From contig DXDM01000002.1 in assembly GCA_019115485.1 (NCBI GenBank), positions 1 to 64,000 on the forward strand: a stretch of DNA of 64,000 nt, written 5' to 3'. A program made the position numbers and the translations under genes. A model generated the notes under the pieces. It made no database searches and had not been told where the DNA came from. It was given only the letters and a program-made list of their open reading frames with translations. Positions within the stretch are counted from its first letter, which is position 1. Each line of letters starts with the position of its first letter. Below are positions 16,801 to 25,852 of the stretch, one piece after another. The DNA comes from Candidatus Barnesiella excrementavium. Its GTDB lineage: Bacteria; Bacteroidota; Bacteroidia; Bacteroidales; Barnesiellaceae.

Positions 16801-18611
16801 CTCTGCTTGAATCGTTTGAAGGGCAGACTATCCCGCCGTTCTTGTGGAATGTCATGCAAGGCATGTGGAGCCGAAGCACCATTTCTCCCTATGACGGCCA
16901 GGCTTGCATAGCCGTTACAAGCGCTACTCCCGACACAATCGTCACACCGTTGCTTCACCTGGCAGCCGGCGACTCCATCGCCTTCTCGGTGAAAGCATCA
17001 AGTTCTTCGAGTTATCAGACCGAAGTGCTCTACTCGGCCGACGGGCAGAACTGGACTCCGCTGGAAACGATCTCTACCTATAACAGTAGTTCGTGGAGCA
17101 GTTGGGCACAGAAGGCTGTCTATATGCCTGACGGTTTCGTAGAAGGTGATTACTATCTGGCATTTGCCTGTCAGAGAACCTACCTCGATATGGTGTACGG
17201 CCCGCAAATCGTTTACCAAGACCATAACATCTACATCAATGGCTTCGAAGGTGAAACCACAGGTATGGTCAACTATACGCAAGACTTTACAATCGACCTC
17301 ATCTGTCTGAGCTCCGAAGGTGAAACCTCCGACAGCTACACCATCGACTTGATGAACGGCGATGAAAAGATAGGCTCCTACAACGTAGAGGCTATGACCT
17401 TGAATGAATCCAAGAGCTATACCTGCTCATGGACTCCGCGCGCTGCCGGCGAAGCTCACGTCTACGCGTTGATTACCTCCAATGAGACGGTTAGCTCGAC
17501 CGATACGATTACGGTCAACGTAGCCGAAGAGACCTTTATCACGAAAGTGATGATAGGCGACTTGTCAACCCCGACCTCTACGACGTATAACCGACACACC
17601 GTATTCGAGACCCTCTATACGCCCGAGCTTCTCGAAGGACTGAACGCCGGTGATGTGATTGGAAGCATAAGGCTCCCTTATATTACAGATCCCGCTTATT
17701 ATACCTGGACAGTAGGATTCCGCATCAATGTGTGGATAGGGAATACTGAAAAGACAGAACTGACGACCGACAAATTCTCTGCTGCCGATATTGAAGGCCT
17801 TGAACACATCGGTGTCGATTTGAAATTCGAAGTTGGCGGCAGTCAAGACGCTCCCTTGTATTTCGAGATGACTCCCGAGACGCCTATTACCTACGAGGGC
17901 GGGAACCTCAATCTCATTGTTTCGGTTGATTCTATTTCCTATTCGTTCAGAAACGCTGCCCAATTCTTCTTGTCGGAAGGTGCTGCCAATTCGATGAAGT
18001 ATTGTGCCTTCGATGCTCAGGTATTCGATTATGAAGCCGCATGGGCCGAGAGTTACACGCCTGAACTGAGAGCAAACATCATGGCAGTCGAACTGGATCT
18101 GGTAGCCGATGCTCCCGTGGTTCACGGTATCGTAACGCAAGCCGACAGTCAGGAGCCTATCGAAGGTGCTACGGTAACGATGCAATCGGGCGAAGTCATC
18201 TACACGGCTACGACCGATGCCGAGGGAGCTTACAGCATCGAGGTACTGCAACCAGGTAAAGAGTATGCGGTGAGCGTAGTCAAAGATCAATATACCGCAG
18301 TCGAAGGGGTAACCCTCCTGGTAGAAAGCGGCGATAATATTGAACAGAACTTTGCCCTGAGCATCGCTTCCGGTATCGACCATACCATTGAGGCTGCCAC
18401 GAAGATATTTACCGACCGTTCGGGCAATATCCGTATCGAAGCCGGCAGCCCCATCAATCTGGTGAAAGTCTACTCGATGAGCGGTAGTCTCTGCATCACC
18501 GAAAGCCCGGCTACCGAATCGGCTGTTATCAATGCCGGTGGACTGAAAGGCGTTTACATTGTCGAGGTACAAACCGCAGGCAGTGTGAAACGAGCCAAGG
18601 TAAGACTCTAA
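13854..18611 (+). pseudogene. Giant secreted surface protein, interrupted by one in-frame TAG
   Basis: Codons 1-110 and 112-1585 lie in one frame (13854 to 18611), broken only by TAG at 14184-14186, inside the first domain. The 5' part has a signal peptide ('MKKSYLLTCIGIAMSLLGFS', cleaved near 'THAQ') and the first half of a choice-of-anchor J domain ('FCGFEDDAENAQWTL'); the second half continues after the stop up to 'AAMIDNVKI'. Then come three choice-of-anchor D/ASPM-like Ig domains (starting 'SVATSLEFPLTEVG', 'TQSIDFGFVRAGD', 'ASLSSVEFGLVNK'), further jelly-roll-like parts, a carboxypeptidase regulatory-like domain ('VVHGIVTQADSQEPIEGATV') and a C-terminal Por-secretion-type sorting domain ('GLKGVYIVEVQ', ending 'KRAKVRL'). 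Such proteins are exported by type IX secretion and bind or coat the surface. TAG is an ordinary stop elsewhere here (TPR gene, priA), so recoding is unlikely; a recent nonsense mutation or a sequencing error fits best. Confidence 0.75.
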
Positions 18612-18640
18612 GAGTGAGTTCCTATCATATCAACTATCTG

Positions 18641-18671
18641 CGGGGGGAGCTTCGGCTCCTCCCGCTTTTTT
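18641..18671 (+). terminator. Terminator of the surface protein gene
   Basis: CGGGGGGAGC and GCTCCTCCCG form a 10-bp stem capped by a UUCG tetraloop, followed by a T-run. A strong intrinsic terminator 30 nt after the stop. Confidence 0.9.
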
Positions 18672-18735
18672 TATGTATCCTCACCGGGGTAATGCTTTTG
18701 GGGGGAAGAAGGGAGGAAGAGGATAAGACAGGAGG

Positions 18736-18888
18736 CGGCTCGGCTCTGTCAAACTTGAAAACTGTGTTTTCGTTTGCCACTGCTCTCGCCTTTCACTATC
18801 TTTGTAGAAGACAGGAGGCGGATCGGCTCTGTCAAACCTGAAAACTCCGTTTCCGTTTGCCACTGCTCTCGCCTTTCGCTATCTTTGT
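18736..18888 (+). promoter_or_regulatory. Tandem pair of repeat promoters upstream of priA
   Basis: Third locus of the repeat family. The first unit has TTTG (18773-18776) and TATCTTTG (18797-18804); the second TTTG (18856-18859) and TATCTTTG (18880-18887); both with 20 nt between boxes. The two units are nearly identical to each other, including a flank reading GACAGGAGGCGG(C/A)TCGGCTCTGTC. They share TGAAAACT and CTCGCCTTTC(A/G)CTAT with the other loci but differ in the middle (GCCACTG for TCTTTGC). The last box ends 43 nt before the priA start. Confidence 0.8.
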
Positions 18889-18930
18889 AAATAGTTGAGC
18901 CGGGTATGTGCCCGCAGATGCATTTTAAGT

Positions 18931-21396
18931 ATGAATAGATTTGCCGACGTTGTATTGCCGCTGCCGCTTTATAAATACTTTACCTATCGGATTCCCGCTG
19001 ACTGGCAACAGCCGTTGTCGCCGGGCAGTCGTGTGGTGGTGCCTTTCGGACGTAAGAAATACTACACGGCCATTGTGGTGCGCCTGCACGATGTCACCCC
19101 CCAGGGCTACGAGGTGAAAGAGATTCTCTCTCTCCTCGACGACCGGCCCGTGCTGCGGCGCCCGCAGTTGCAGTTCTGGGAGTGGATTGCCGATTACTAT
19201 CTTTGCTCGGTAGGCGATGTCTATAAGGCGGCTTTGCCTTCGGGATTGAAACTCGAAAGCGAAACGACCGTTACGCTCAATACCGAGTTTGAAGAGCCCG
19301 ACGATAACCGGCTGAAAGAGCGTGAGTGGATGCTGCTGGCTACCCTGAGCAAGAAGCCGCGCATGACCGTGCAGGAACTCGAAAAGGAGAGCGGCATGCA
19401 CAACCTGTTGCCCACGTTGCGGATTCTGTTGGAGCGCGAGGCGATATTCGTGTCGGAACAGATTAAGGCGCACTACCGCCCCAAGGCCGAGACCTACATA
19501 CGCCTCACCTTCGCTCCCGGCGACGAGGCTGCCTTACGACACGCTTTCGAGCGGGTGAAGCAGGCCAAGAAACAGGAGGTGATGCTCTTGTCGTTCCTCG
19601 ATTTGTCGCACTTTATGCAGCAGGGCAAGTTGTGCGAGGTCTCCCGCAAGAGTCTGCTCGACCGGTCGGGGGTGTCGTCGGCCGTACTGGGCGCCATGGT
19701 CGAGAAGGGGTTGTTTGCGACCTATAAGAAAGAGATAAGCCGTTTCGATACGGCTATTCTGCCTGTGGGCGAAATTGCCCCCCTGAGCGAGTTACAGCAA
19801 ACGGCCTACCGGCAGATACTCGACTCGTTCAAGGAGCATGCCGTCACATTGCTGCACGGTGTCACGTCGAGCGGTAAGACCGAGATTTATGCCCACCTCA
19901 TTCAACGGGTACTCGACGGGGGGAGGCAAGTGCTCTATCTGGTGCCCGAGATTGCCTTGACTACACAGCTGACCAACCGCCTGCGCAAGATGTTCGGTGA
20001 CAAGCTGGTTATCTACCACTCCAAGTTCTCCGACAACGAGCGGGTAGAAATTTGGAATACTCTGCTCGACGACCGTTCGCCCCGGCTTGTGCTTGGGGTG
20101 CGCTCGTCTATTTTCCTCCCTTTTGCCGACCTGGGACTGGTGATTGTCGATGAGGAGCACGAGACCTCGTACAAGCAGTACGACCCGGCGCCCCGCTATC
20201 ATGCCCGCAATGCCGCCATCGTGCTGGCCTCGATGCACGGGGCCAAGACCCTGCTGGGCACTGCCACACCGGCTATCGAGACCTATTTCAATGCCCGGCA
20301 GGGCAAGTACGGGCTGGTGGAGTTGAAGCACCGTTTCAACGATGTGGAGCTACCCCAGATTATCCCGGTCGATGTGAAGGAGATGCGCCGGAAGAACCGC
20401 ATGCAGGGGAATTTTACCCCCGAGTTGCTCAACCGCATGCAGACGGCTTTGCAGGAGGGCGAGCAGGTTATCCTGTTTCAGAACCGACGGGGATTCGCCC
20501 CCATGGTCGAATGCAAGCAGTGTGCCTGGGTGCCCCGGTGCGAGCATTGCGACGTGAGCCTTACTTATCATAAACGTTACAATCAGCTCACGTGTCACTA
20601 TTGCGGTTATACCTACGAGATTCCCAAGGTGTGCCCGGCCTGTGGACAGGCTACTATCGGGGTGATGGGGTTCGGTACCGAACGCATCGAGGAGGATATT
20701 GCCCGGCTTTTTCCCGGGGTTCCTGTGTCGCGTATGGACCTCGATACTACCCGCTCGCGCAATGCTTATGAGCAGATTATCGACGATTTTTCCAAGGGAA
20801 AGAACAAGATACTTATCGGCACGCAGATGATTACCAAGGGGCTGGACTTCGACCACGTGAGCGTGGTGGGTATATTGAGTGCCGACCAGATGATGAACTT
20901 TCCCGACTTCCGTGCCCACGAACGGGCCTTCCAGATGATGGAGCAGGTGTCGGGTCGTGCCGGGCGCAAGAACCGGAAAGGGGTGGTCGTTTTGCAGACC
21001 TCCGACCCTGCGGCTCCATTGATTCAGCAGGTGATAGCCCACGATTACGAAGGTATGTACAACCGTCAGCTGGCCGAGCGGAAAGCCTTCTCCTATCCCC
21101 CCTATACCCGGTTGATCTATATCTATCTGAAACATCGCGACGAAACCCTGTTGCAGGAGTTGGCCGTGCGTTATACCACGGCTTTGCGCGAGGTCTTCGG
21201 GGCTCGGGTGCTGGGTCCCGACAATCCGCCGGTGGCCCGCATACAGTCGCTCTATATCCGCAAGGTGATGTTGAAGATGGAGCTTGCCGCCTCGATGTCG
21301 CGGGTGAAGGAGATTTTACGGCAGGTTTATGAGAATATGCTGGTCGACGACCGCTTCAAGTCGTTGGTGCTCTACTACGACGTCGATCCGTTGTAG
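18931..21396 (+). CDS. priA: Primosomal protein N' (replication restart helicase PriA)
   Basis: PriA recognises abandoned replication forks and reloads the replisome. The 821-aa protein has an N-terminal DNA-binding domain ('PLYKYFTYRIP', 'GSRVVVPFGRKKYYTAIV'), Walker A 'GVTSSGKTE' near residue 311, the DEEH box near 405, a zinc-binding insert with four CxxC pairs at about 528-572 ('CKQCAW', 'CEHCDVS', 'CHYCGY', 'CPACGQ') and helicase motifs 'IGTQMITKGLDFDHVSVVG' and 'QVSGRAGRK'. The ATG at 18931 starts the conserved part; an upstream in-frame start at 18895 would add 12 unrelated residues. It ends with TAG. It is single-gene and driven by the repeat promoters. Confidence 0.96.
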   Translation: MNRFADVVLPLPLYKYFTYRIPADWQQPLSPGSRVVVPFGRKKYYTAIVVRLHDVTPQGYEVKEILSLLDDRPVLRRPQLQFWEWIADYYLCSVGDVYKAALPSGLKLESETTVTLNTEFEEPDDNRLKEREWMLLATLSKKPRMTVQELEKESGMHNLLPTLRILLEREAIFVSEQIKAHYRPKAETYIRLTFAPGDEAALRHAFERVKQAKKQEVMLLSFLDLSHFMQQGKLCEVSRKSLLDRSGVSSAVLGAMVEKGLFATYKKEISRFDTAILPVGEIAPLSELQQTAYRQILDSFKEHAVTLLHGVTSSGKTEIYAHLIQRVLDGGRQVLYLVPEIALTTQLTNRLRKMFGDKLVIYHSKFSDNERVEIWNTLLDDRSPRLVLGVRSSIFLPFADLGLVIVDEEHETSYKQYDPAPRYHARNAAIVLASMHGAKTLLGTATPAIETYFNARQGKYGLVELKHRFNDVELPQIIPVDVKEMRRKNRMQGNFTPELLNRMQTALQEGEQVILFQNRRGFAPMVECKQCAWVPRCEHCDVSLTYHKRYNQLTCHYCGYTYEIPKVCPACGQATIGVMGFGTERIEEDIARLFPGVPVSRMDLDTTRSRNAYEQIIDDFSKGKNKILIGTQMITKGLDFDHVSVVGILSADQMMNFPDFRAHERAFQMMEQVSGRAGRKNRKGVVVLQTSDPAAPLIQQVIAHDYEGMYNRQLAERKAFSYPPYTRLIYIYLKHRDETLLQELAVRYTTALREVFGARVLGPDNPPVARIQSLYIRKVMLKMELAASMSRVKEILRQVYENMLVDDRFKSLVLYYDVDPL

Positions 21397-21436
21397 GGAA
21401 ATTCGGGCCGGGATATAGCCAATCAAAGATTCTTAT

Positions 21437-21472
21437 AAAAAAAGTACACTCCCCGTCGACGGGGAGTGTACT
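21437..21472 (-). terminator. Terminator of the pyrB-glyA operon
   Basis: A 30-nt perfect palindrome (AGTACACTCCCCGTC and its complement) followed, on the minus strand, by seven T. On the plus strand there is no T-run, so it mainly ends transcription from glyA, but the stem may also slow transcription coming from priA. Confidence 0.85.
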
Positions 21473-21515
21473 TATGTAGTGGAATTCCATTAGATGTCTA
21501 ATCGTGCGTGCCGAT

Positions 21516-22796
21516 TTAATAGGCGAAGATGGGATAGTCCTTCATCATGGCGTTGACCTTCTCGCGTACGGCTTTGATGACCGATTCGCTTTCGGGGTTG
21601 GAGAGTACGGTATCGATGAGTTCGACAATCTCGAGCATCATCTCCTCTTTGGCGCCGCGGGTTGTGATGGCTGGTGTACCTACGCGGATACCCGAGGTCT
21701 GGAAGGGCGAACGGCTGTCAAACGGTACCATGTTCTTGTTGACCGTGATGTCGGCCTGTACCAGTGCTTTCTCGGCCACCTTGCCGGTAAGTTCGGGGAA
21801 CTTCGTGCGCAGGTCGATGAGCATGCAGTGGTTGTCGGTACCGTTGGAGATAATCTTGTATCCCTTGTCCATAAAGGCTTGGGCCATGACGGCGGCATTC
21901 TTCTTTACCTGAGTCTGGTAGTCGATGTACTCGGGTTGCAGAGCCTCGCCGAACGATACGGCCTTGGCGGCAATCACGTGTTCGAGCGGGCCGCCCTGTA
22001 CGCCGGGGAATACGGCCGAGTCGAGCAGGGCCGACATCTTCTTGATTTCGCCTTTGGGGGTCTTTTTGCCCCAGGGGTTGTCAAAGTCTTTGCCCATCAA
22101 GATAATACCTCCGCGGGGTCCGCGCAGGGTCTTGTGTGTGGTCGAGGTGACGATGTGGGCATATTTGAGCGGGTTGTCGAGCAGACCGGCGGCGATGAGG
22201 CCGGCGGGGTGAGCCATGTCGATCATCAGGAGGGCACCGATTTCGTCGGCAATCTTACGCATGCGGGCATAGTCCCATTCGCGGGAGTAGGCCGAGGCAC
22301 CGCCGATGATGAGTTTGGGACGCTCGCGCAGAGCCACCTCTTCCATCATGTCGTAGTCGACGTAGCCGGTATCTTCGCGCACGCTGTATTCGAGCGGGTG
22401 GAACATCAGGCCCGAGAAGTTGACGGGGCTCCCGTGCGACAGGTGGCCGCCATGCGAGAGGTTCAGCCCCAGAAACTTGTCGCCCGGGTTGAGTACGGCC
22501 ATGAATACAGCCATGTTGGCTTGGGCGCCCGAGTGCGGTTGAACGTTGGCCCACTCGGCGTTGAACAGTTTCTTGATGCGGTCGATAGCCACCTGTTCGC
22601 TCTGGTCTACTACCTCGCAACCGCCGTAGTAGCGTTTGCCGGGGTAGCCTTCGGCATACTTGTTGGTGAGGCAGGAGCCCATGGCTTGCATCACTTGTTC
22701 GCTGACAAAGTTTTCAGAGGCAATCAATTCGATACCCTTGCGTTGTCGTTGATTCTCTTTTTCGATAATGTCGAAAATGATGTTGTCTCTTTTCAT
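21516..22796 (-). CDS. glyA: Serine hydroxymethyltransferase
   Basis: GlyA interconverts serine and glycine with transfer of the one-carbon unit to tetrahydrofolate, feeding purine, thymidylate and methionine synthesis. The 426-aa protein is of normal length, with 'ASENFVS', '[13 protein letters not shown]', '[14 protein letters not shown]' and the pyridoxal-phosphate lysine in [14 protein letters not shown] (Lys222). It is the last gene of a run pyrB-pyrI-flavin reductase-barrel protein-glyA with gaps of 5 to 23 nt, so it is probably co-transcribed with the pyrimidine genes. Confidence 0.97.
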   Translation of the reverse strand: MKRDNIIFDIIEKENQRQRKGIELIASENFVSEQVMQAMGSCLTNKYAEGYPGKRYYGGCEVVDQSEQVAIDRIKKLFNAEWANVQPHSGAQANMAVFMAVLNPGDKFLGLNLSHGGHLSHGSPVNFSGLMFHPLEYSVREDTGYVDYDMMEEVALRERPKLIIGGASAYSREWDYARMRKIADEIGALLMIDMAHPAGLIAAGLLDNPLKYAHIVTSTTHKTLRGPRGGIILMGKDFDNPWGKKTPKGEIKKMSALLDSAVFPGVQGGPLEHVIAAKAVSFGEALQPEYIDYQTQVKKNAAVMAQAFMDKGYKIISNGTDNHCMLIDLRTKFPELTGKVAEKALVQADITVNKNMVPFDSRSPFQTSGIRVGTPAITTRGAKEEMMLEIVELIDTVLSNPESESVIKAVREKVNAMMKDYPIFAY

Positions 22797-22819
22797 GTTG
22801 ATTTTGTGTTAGTGTATTT

Positions 22820-23506
22820 TTACCATAAATATCCTATTGAAATGCTCAACTCGTTGATGGTCCGCGAGAGCTTTACCTGCCCCGTGGTGCTGTCGAGTCC
22901 GATGTTGAACGACTGGTCTTTCGAATTGCGTATGCAGTAGGCATACCGAAAGTCGATGTAGAGGTGCCCGATGGTTGTGCTCAATCCGCCCACGGCATAG
23001 AACGAGAAGCTGTTGGGCTTGTCGTTGTAGACCAGGTTGCGCGACACATTGCCCGAGGTGTTGATGCGGCTGGTCTCGTTGCAGATGTAGGAGACCCGGG
23101 GCCCGGCAAAGAGGTTCATCAGGAAGGGCCCGTGCTTGGTGATGTTGTAGCCGTAGAGCACGGGAACATCGACGGCGTAGGCCGAGGTGTTGATTTTGCT
23201 CAGTCCGTAGTCGGGGTTGTAGAGCCGGGTATGCGACTGGTGCATGCCCACTTCCAACTGTATGTAGTGGCGCTTGATGTTGTACCGGCCGATAAAGGAC
23301 CCCGTGAGTCCCAGACTCGACTCTGAGTCGGATTCGTCGACGGTGACGCCGTCGAGCGACATGTGACGTATGTCGACCAGCGGGGCATTCACGCCGAGCC
23401 TGATACCCCAGTTGAACCGCTTGCTTACGTTCAATTCCTTGACTTGGGCTTGTGTGGCGAGGGCAAACGACAGGGCGATGCAGATAGCCGGGACCAGTCT
23501 CTTCAT
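22820..23506 (-). CDS. Outer membrane beta-barrel protein (PorT-like family)
   Basis: A 228-aa exported protein: signal peptide 'MKRLVPAICIALSFALATQAQ', then strand-rich sequence ('FNWGIRLGVNAPLVDI', 'YIQLEVGMHQSHTRL', 'LMNLFAGPRVSYI') and a C-terminal 'INELSISIGYLW' ending in an aromatic residue, as expected for a barrel inserted by BAM. The family is the OMP_b-brl/PorT-like group of Bacteroidota; the function is unknown. It is placed between the flavin reductase (5-nt gap) and glyA (23-nt gap), an odd envelope gene inside a metabolic operon. Confidence 0.8.
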   Translation of the reverse strand: MKRLVPAICIALSFALATQAQVKELNVSKRFNWGIRLGVNAPLVDIRHMSLDGVTVDESDSESSLGLTGSFIGRYNIKRHYIQLEVGMHQSHTRLYNPDYGLSKINTSAYAVDVPVLYGYNITKHGPFLMNLFAGPRVSYICNETSRINTSGNVSRNLVYNDKPNSFSFYAVGGLSTTIGHLYIDFRYAYCIRNSKDQSFNIGLDSTTGQVKLSRTINELSISIGYLW

Positions 23507-23511
23507 GCGCG

Positions 23512-24081
23512 TTACTTGTTTTTCTTTTGAACCGACCAGCCGAACTTGCCTATCTCTTGTCCCATTTCGTAGTAGTGACCGTGCGAGTAGACCAGCAGGT
23601 TGGCCTTTTGCATGTCGAAGGCGCCGGTCGTGGGGTCGATGTATTTATCGTCGGCCAGCAGGTTCACCACGTCGGCGATAAACATGTCGTGCGAACCCAG
23701 ACGGACAATTTCGCGAGCCTTGCACTCGATGCAGAGAGGCGACTCTTCGACGTAGGGAGCCTGTACGATTTGGGCTTTGCAGGGGGTGAGTCCCGTCTGC
23801 TCGAACTTGTTGTAGTTCTTTCCCGAGTTGACGCCGCACCAGTCGGTGGCACGAGCCATGTCGACCGTGGTGAGGTTGATGACAAACTCCATGTTCTTGC
23901 GCAGAATCTCGTAGGAGTATCGTTCGGGGCGTATCGAGACGTAACACATGGGCGGGTTGGTACATATCGTGCCCACCCAGCTGACGGTAAGCAGGTTGTA
24001 CTCTTCGGGGGTACTGCCGCAGCTCACCAGTACGGCGGGCAGCGGGTAGATGGTGGTCCCGGGCTTCCAGTTTTGTTTCAT
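23512..24081 (-). CDS. Flavin reductase family protein (flavoredoxin-like)
   Basis: A 189-aa FMN-binding split-barrel protein. It shows 'YPLPAVLVSCGS', 'NLLTVSWVGTICTNPPMCYVSIRPERYSYEI' (flavin-binding region, cited in parts: NLLTVSWVGT and PPMCYVSIRP) and 'IECKAREIVRLGSHDMFIADV'. Such proteins reduce free flavin or act as electron carriers in the cytoplasm; the partner is not known. It starts 13 nt after pyrI stops and is likely part of the same transcript. Confidence 0.85.
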   Translation of the reverse strand: MKQNWKPGTTIYPLPAVLVSCGSTPEEYNLLTVSWVGTICTNPPMCYVSIRPERYSYEILRKNMEFVINLTTVDMARATDWCGVNSGKNYNKFEQTGLTPCKAQIVQAPYVEESPLCIECKAREIVRLGSHDMFIADVVNLLADDKYIDPTTGAFDMQKANLLVYSHGHYYEMGQEIGKFGWSVQKKNK

Positions 24082-24094
24082 ATCGGGGCTGGGG

Positions 24095-24556
24095 TTAGCA
24101 GATTTCTATTTCGTCTTTCGGTACCGAACGTTCGCAGTAATGGCATTTGACCTGAATGTTCATCTTGTCGGTCACGTGGAAGATGGTCTCCATCGGCTCG
24201 TTGTTGGTGATGCATTTGGGGTTGTTGCAGCGAATGATGCCGTGCACCACGTCGGGGAGCGACACCTTGTATTTCTCGGTCACCTGGTAGTCGTGAATGA
24301 TGTTGATTTGGGCTTCGGGAGCTACCAGGGCAATCTTGTTCAGTTCCTCTTCCTTGAAGAAGCAGTCGGCTACCTTGATGATACCCTTTCGGCCAATCTT
24401 CTTGCTGGCCAGGTTGTTGCCGATGGTTATGCTGTTGGGACAGTTTTCGAGACCCAAGATAGAGACCACCTTGAAAAGCTGGTTCGAGGGAATGTGGTCG
24501 ATCACCGTTCCGTTTTCGAGGGCTGCTACTTTTAATTCTTTCTTTTCGACGTTCAT
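24095..24556 (-). CDS. pyrI: Aspartate carbamoyltransferase regulatory chain
   Basis: PyrI binds CTP/ATP and zinc and controls the catalytic trimers of aspartate transcarbamylase. The 153-aa protein has the nucleotide-binding N-terminal domain ('VAALENGTVIDHIPSNQLFKV') and the C-terminal zinc domain with four cysteines (CNNPKC ... CHYC). The ATG at 24556 is preferred over an in-frame TTG three codons upstream. It lies 22 nt after pyrB. Confidence 0.96.
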   Translation of the reverse strand: MNVEKKELKVAALENGTVIDHIPSNQLFKVVSILGLENCPNSITIGNNLASKKIGRKGIIKVADCFFKEEELNKIALVAPEAQINIIHDYQVTEKYKVSLPDVVHGIIRCNNPKCITNNEPMETIFHVTDKMNIQVKCHYCERSVPKDEIEIC

Positions 24557-24578
24557 GATTTTCAAAATGGTGATGGGG

Positions 24579-25493
24579 TTAAACTTCGATTCCTAATACT
24601 TTGCAGATGATGGCCTGCCGGGCATACAGTCCGTTTTTGGCTTGCTGGAAATAGTAGGCCTTGGGGTTGCTGTCGACGTCGTAGGAGATTTCGTTCACAC
24701 GGGGCAGGGGGTGCAGCACCCGCAGGTTCTCCTTGCTGTGTTCGAGCATGCTGTTGCGCAGGGTGTAGACGTTTTTCACCTTTTCATACTCCATGAGGTC
24801 GGTGAACCGCTCGCGTTGTACGCGGGTCATGTAAAGGATATCGGCCTGGTTGATGACCTCCTCGGAGAATTCGCTGTGCTCGTAGTAGGGTATGTGGTGT
24901 TGCTCGCAGAAGATTTTGTACTCGATGGGCATCTTCAACTCGTCGGGGGCGACGAAGTGGAAGGTGGGGTTGAAGTGCGACATGGCCATGAGCAGCGAGT
25001 GAACCGTGCGGCCATATTTCAGGTCGCCCACCATCGTGATGTTCAGGTTCGAGAGCGTGCCTTGTGTCTTGTAAATCGAGTAGAGGTCGAGCATCGTCTG
25101 CGAAGGGTGCTGGTTGGCACCGTCGCCGGCGTTGATGACGGGGACCGACGAGATTTCGGAGGCGTAGCGGGCCGCCCCTTCGAGGTGGTGGCGCATGATG
25201 ATCAGGTCGACATAGTTGCTCACCATCATGATGGTGTCTTTCAAGGTCTCGCCCTTCGACGAGCTGGTGGTGCTGGCGTCGGAAAATCCGATTACTCGCC
25301 CGCCCAGCCGGTTGACAGCCGTCTCAAAACTGAGCCGCGTGCGGGTGGAGGGCTCGAAAAAGAGCGTGGCCACCACTTTGCCTTCCAGTAGTCTCTGATT
25401 GGGGTTGGCTTCGAATCGGCTCGCCTTTTGGAGCAGGTCCAGAATTTCTTCTTTTGAAAAATCGGTAATAGATACTAAACTCTCACGTTTCAT
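24579..25493 (-). CDS. pyrB: Aspartate carbamoyltransferase catalytic chain
   Basis: PyrB makes carbamoyl-aspartate from carbamoyl phosphate and aspartate, the committed step of pyrimidine synthesis. The 304-aa protein carries the carbamoyl-phosphate motif STRTR (residues 49-53), '[19 protein letters not shown]' and '[10 protein letters not shown]'. The ATG at 25493 matches the normal family N-terminus (MKRESLVSI); the frame stays open 24 codons further upstream, but that stretch runs across the terminator hairpin of the leader. Expression is likely controlled by the attenuator at 25537-25572. Confidence 0.96.
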   Translation of the reverse strand: MKRESLVSITDFSKEEILDLLQKASRFEANPNQRLLEGKVVATLFFEPSTRTRLSFETAVNRLGGRVIGFSDASTTSSSKGETLKDTIMMVSNYVDLIIMRHHLEGAARYASEISSVPVINAGDGANQHPSQTMLDLYSIYKTQGTLSNLNITMVGDLKYGRTVHSLLMAMSHFNPTFHFVAPDELKMPIEYKIFCEQHHIPYYEHSEFSEEVINQADILYMTRVQRERFTDLMEYEKVKNVYTLRNSMLEHSKENLRVLHPLPRVNEISYDVDSNPKAYYFQQAKNGLYARQAIICKVLGIEV

Positions 25494-25536
25494 CGTCGGT
25501 ATGATTTGTTTATAGGTTACAAATACGGTTGTCAAC

Positions 25537-25572
25537 GAAAAAGCCAACACGACAATGACGGTCACGCTGGCT
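25537..25572 (-). terminator. Putative attenuator (leader terminator) of pyrBI
   Basis: On the minus strand AGCCAGCGTGAC (25572-25561) pairs with GTCGTGTTGGCT (25553-25542), a 12-bp stem with three G-U pairs, followed by TTTTT. The stem starts two bases after the TAG of a 30-codon leader reading frame and ends about 45 nt before the pyrB start. A ribosome finishing the leader frame would cover the 5' arm of the stem. Confidence 0.7.
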
Positions 25573-25574
25573 TG

Positions 25575-25667
25575 CTATTCGGTTTGAGTAGACGGGAACA
25601 TGTGCTCGGGCATCTCGTGGAAATGCCTTTGTCGCAATGGATTATATGTCTGTTCCAGCCAATTCAT
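25575..25667 (-). CDS. pyrBI leader peptide (putative)
   Basis: ATG to TAG, 30 codons, encoding MNWLEQTYNPLRQRHFHEMP followed by EHMFPSTQTE. The ATG lies only about 9 nt after the -7 box, so the message would be nearly leaderless, with no room for a ribosome-binding site. The frame stops immediately before the attenuator hairpin, the arrangement of the E. coli pyrL leader before pyrBI. No run of one amino acid is seen, which argues for RNA polymerase-ribosome coupling sensitive to UTP rather than starvation for one aminoacyl-tRNA. That mechanism is inferred, not shown. Confidence 0.55.
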   Translation of the reverse strand: MNWLEQTYNPLRQRHFHEMPEHMFPSTQTE

Positions 25668-25676
25668 ATTGTTAAG

Positions 25677-25707
25677 CAAAGATAGTAAAAAAAGGGCGAA
25701 AGCCAAA
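25677..25707 (-). promoter_or_regulatory. Promoter of the pyrB operon
   Basis: Minus strand TTTG (25707-25704), 19 nt, TATCTTTG (25684-25677). Both boxes are perfect, and the spacer (GCTTTCGCCC then T-rich) resembles a degenerate copy of the repeat promoter unit. Predicted start of transcription near 25671. Confidence 0.8.
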
Positions 25708-25771
25708 CTGTTTAGTCATAAAAAATATTCTTTATAAATCTGCAATATGCAGGCGAATGAAATATATTTAC

Positions 25772-25779
25772 TACCTTTG
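25772..25779 (+). promoter_or_regulatory. -7 box upstream of the class A PBP gene
   Basis: TACCTTTG fits TAnnTTTG; no good -33 box is seen. It lies about 75 nt before the start codon and faces away from the pyrB promoter. Confidence 0.4.
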
Positions 25780-25852
25780 CTTTGCGAATTGGCTTTAAAG
25801 GATTTACCGGGCTTGCCCCGGAGCCTGAAACGCCGCAGAGAACAGGAAAGTA

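Noticed and set aside
18614-18841. 75-codon open frame after the surface protein gene
   Set aside because: It runs through the terminator hairpin and the repeat promoters and has no recognisable protein features.
22964-23326. Long open frames antisense to the barrel, glyA, nuo and atp genes
   Set aside because: They mirror high G/C third-position genes on the other strand and contain low-complexity, non-family-like protein sequences.
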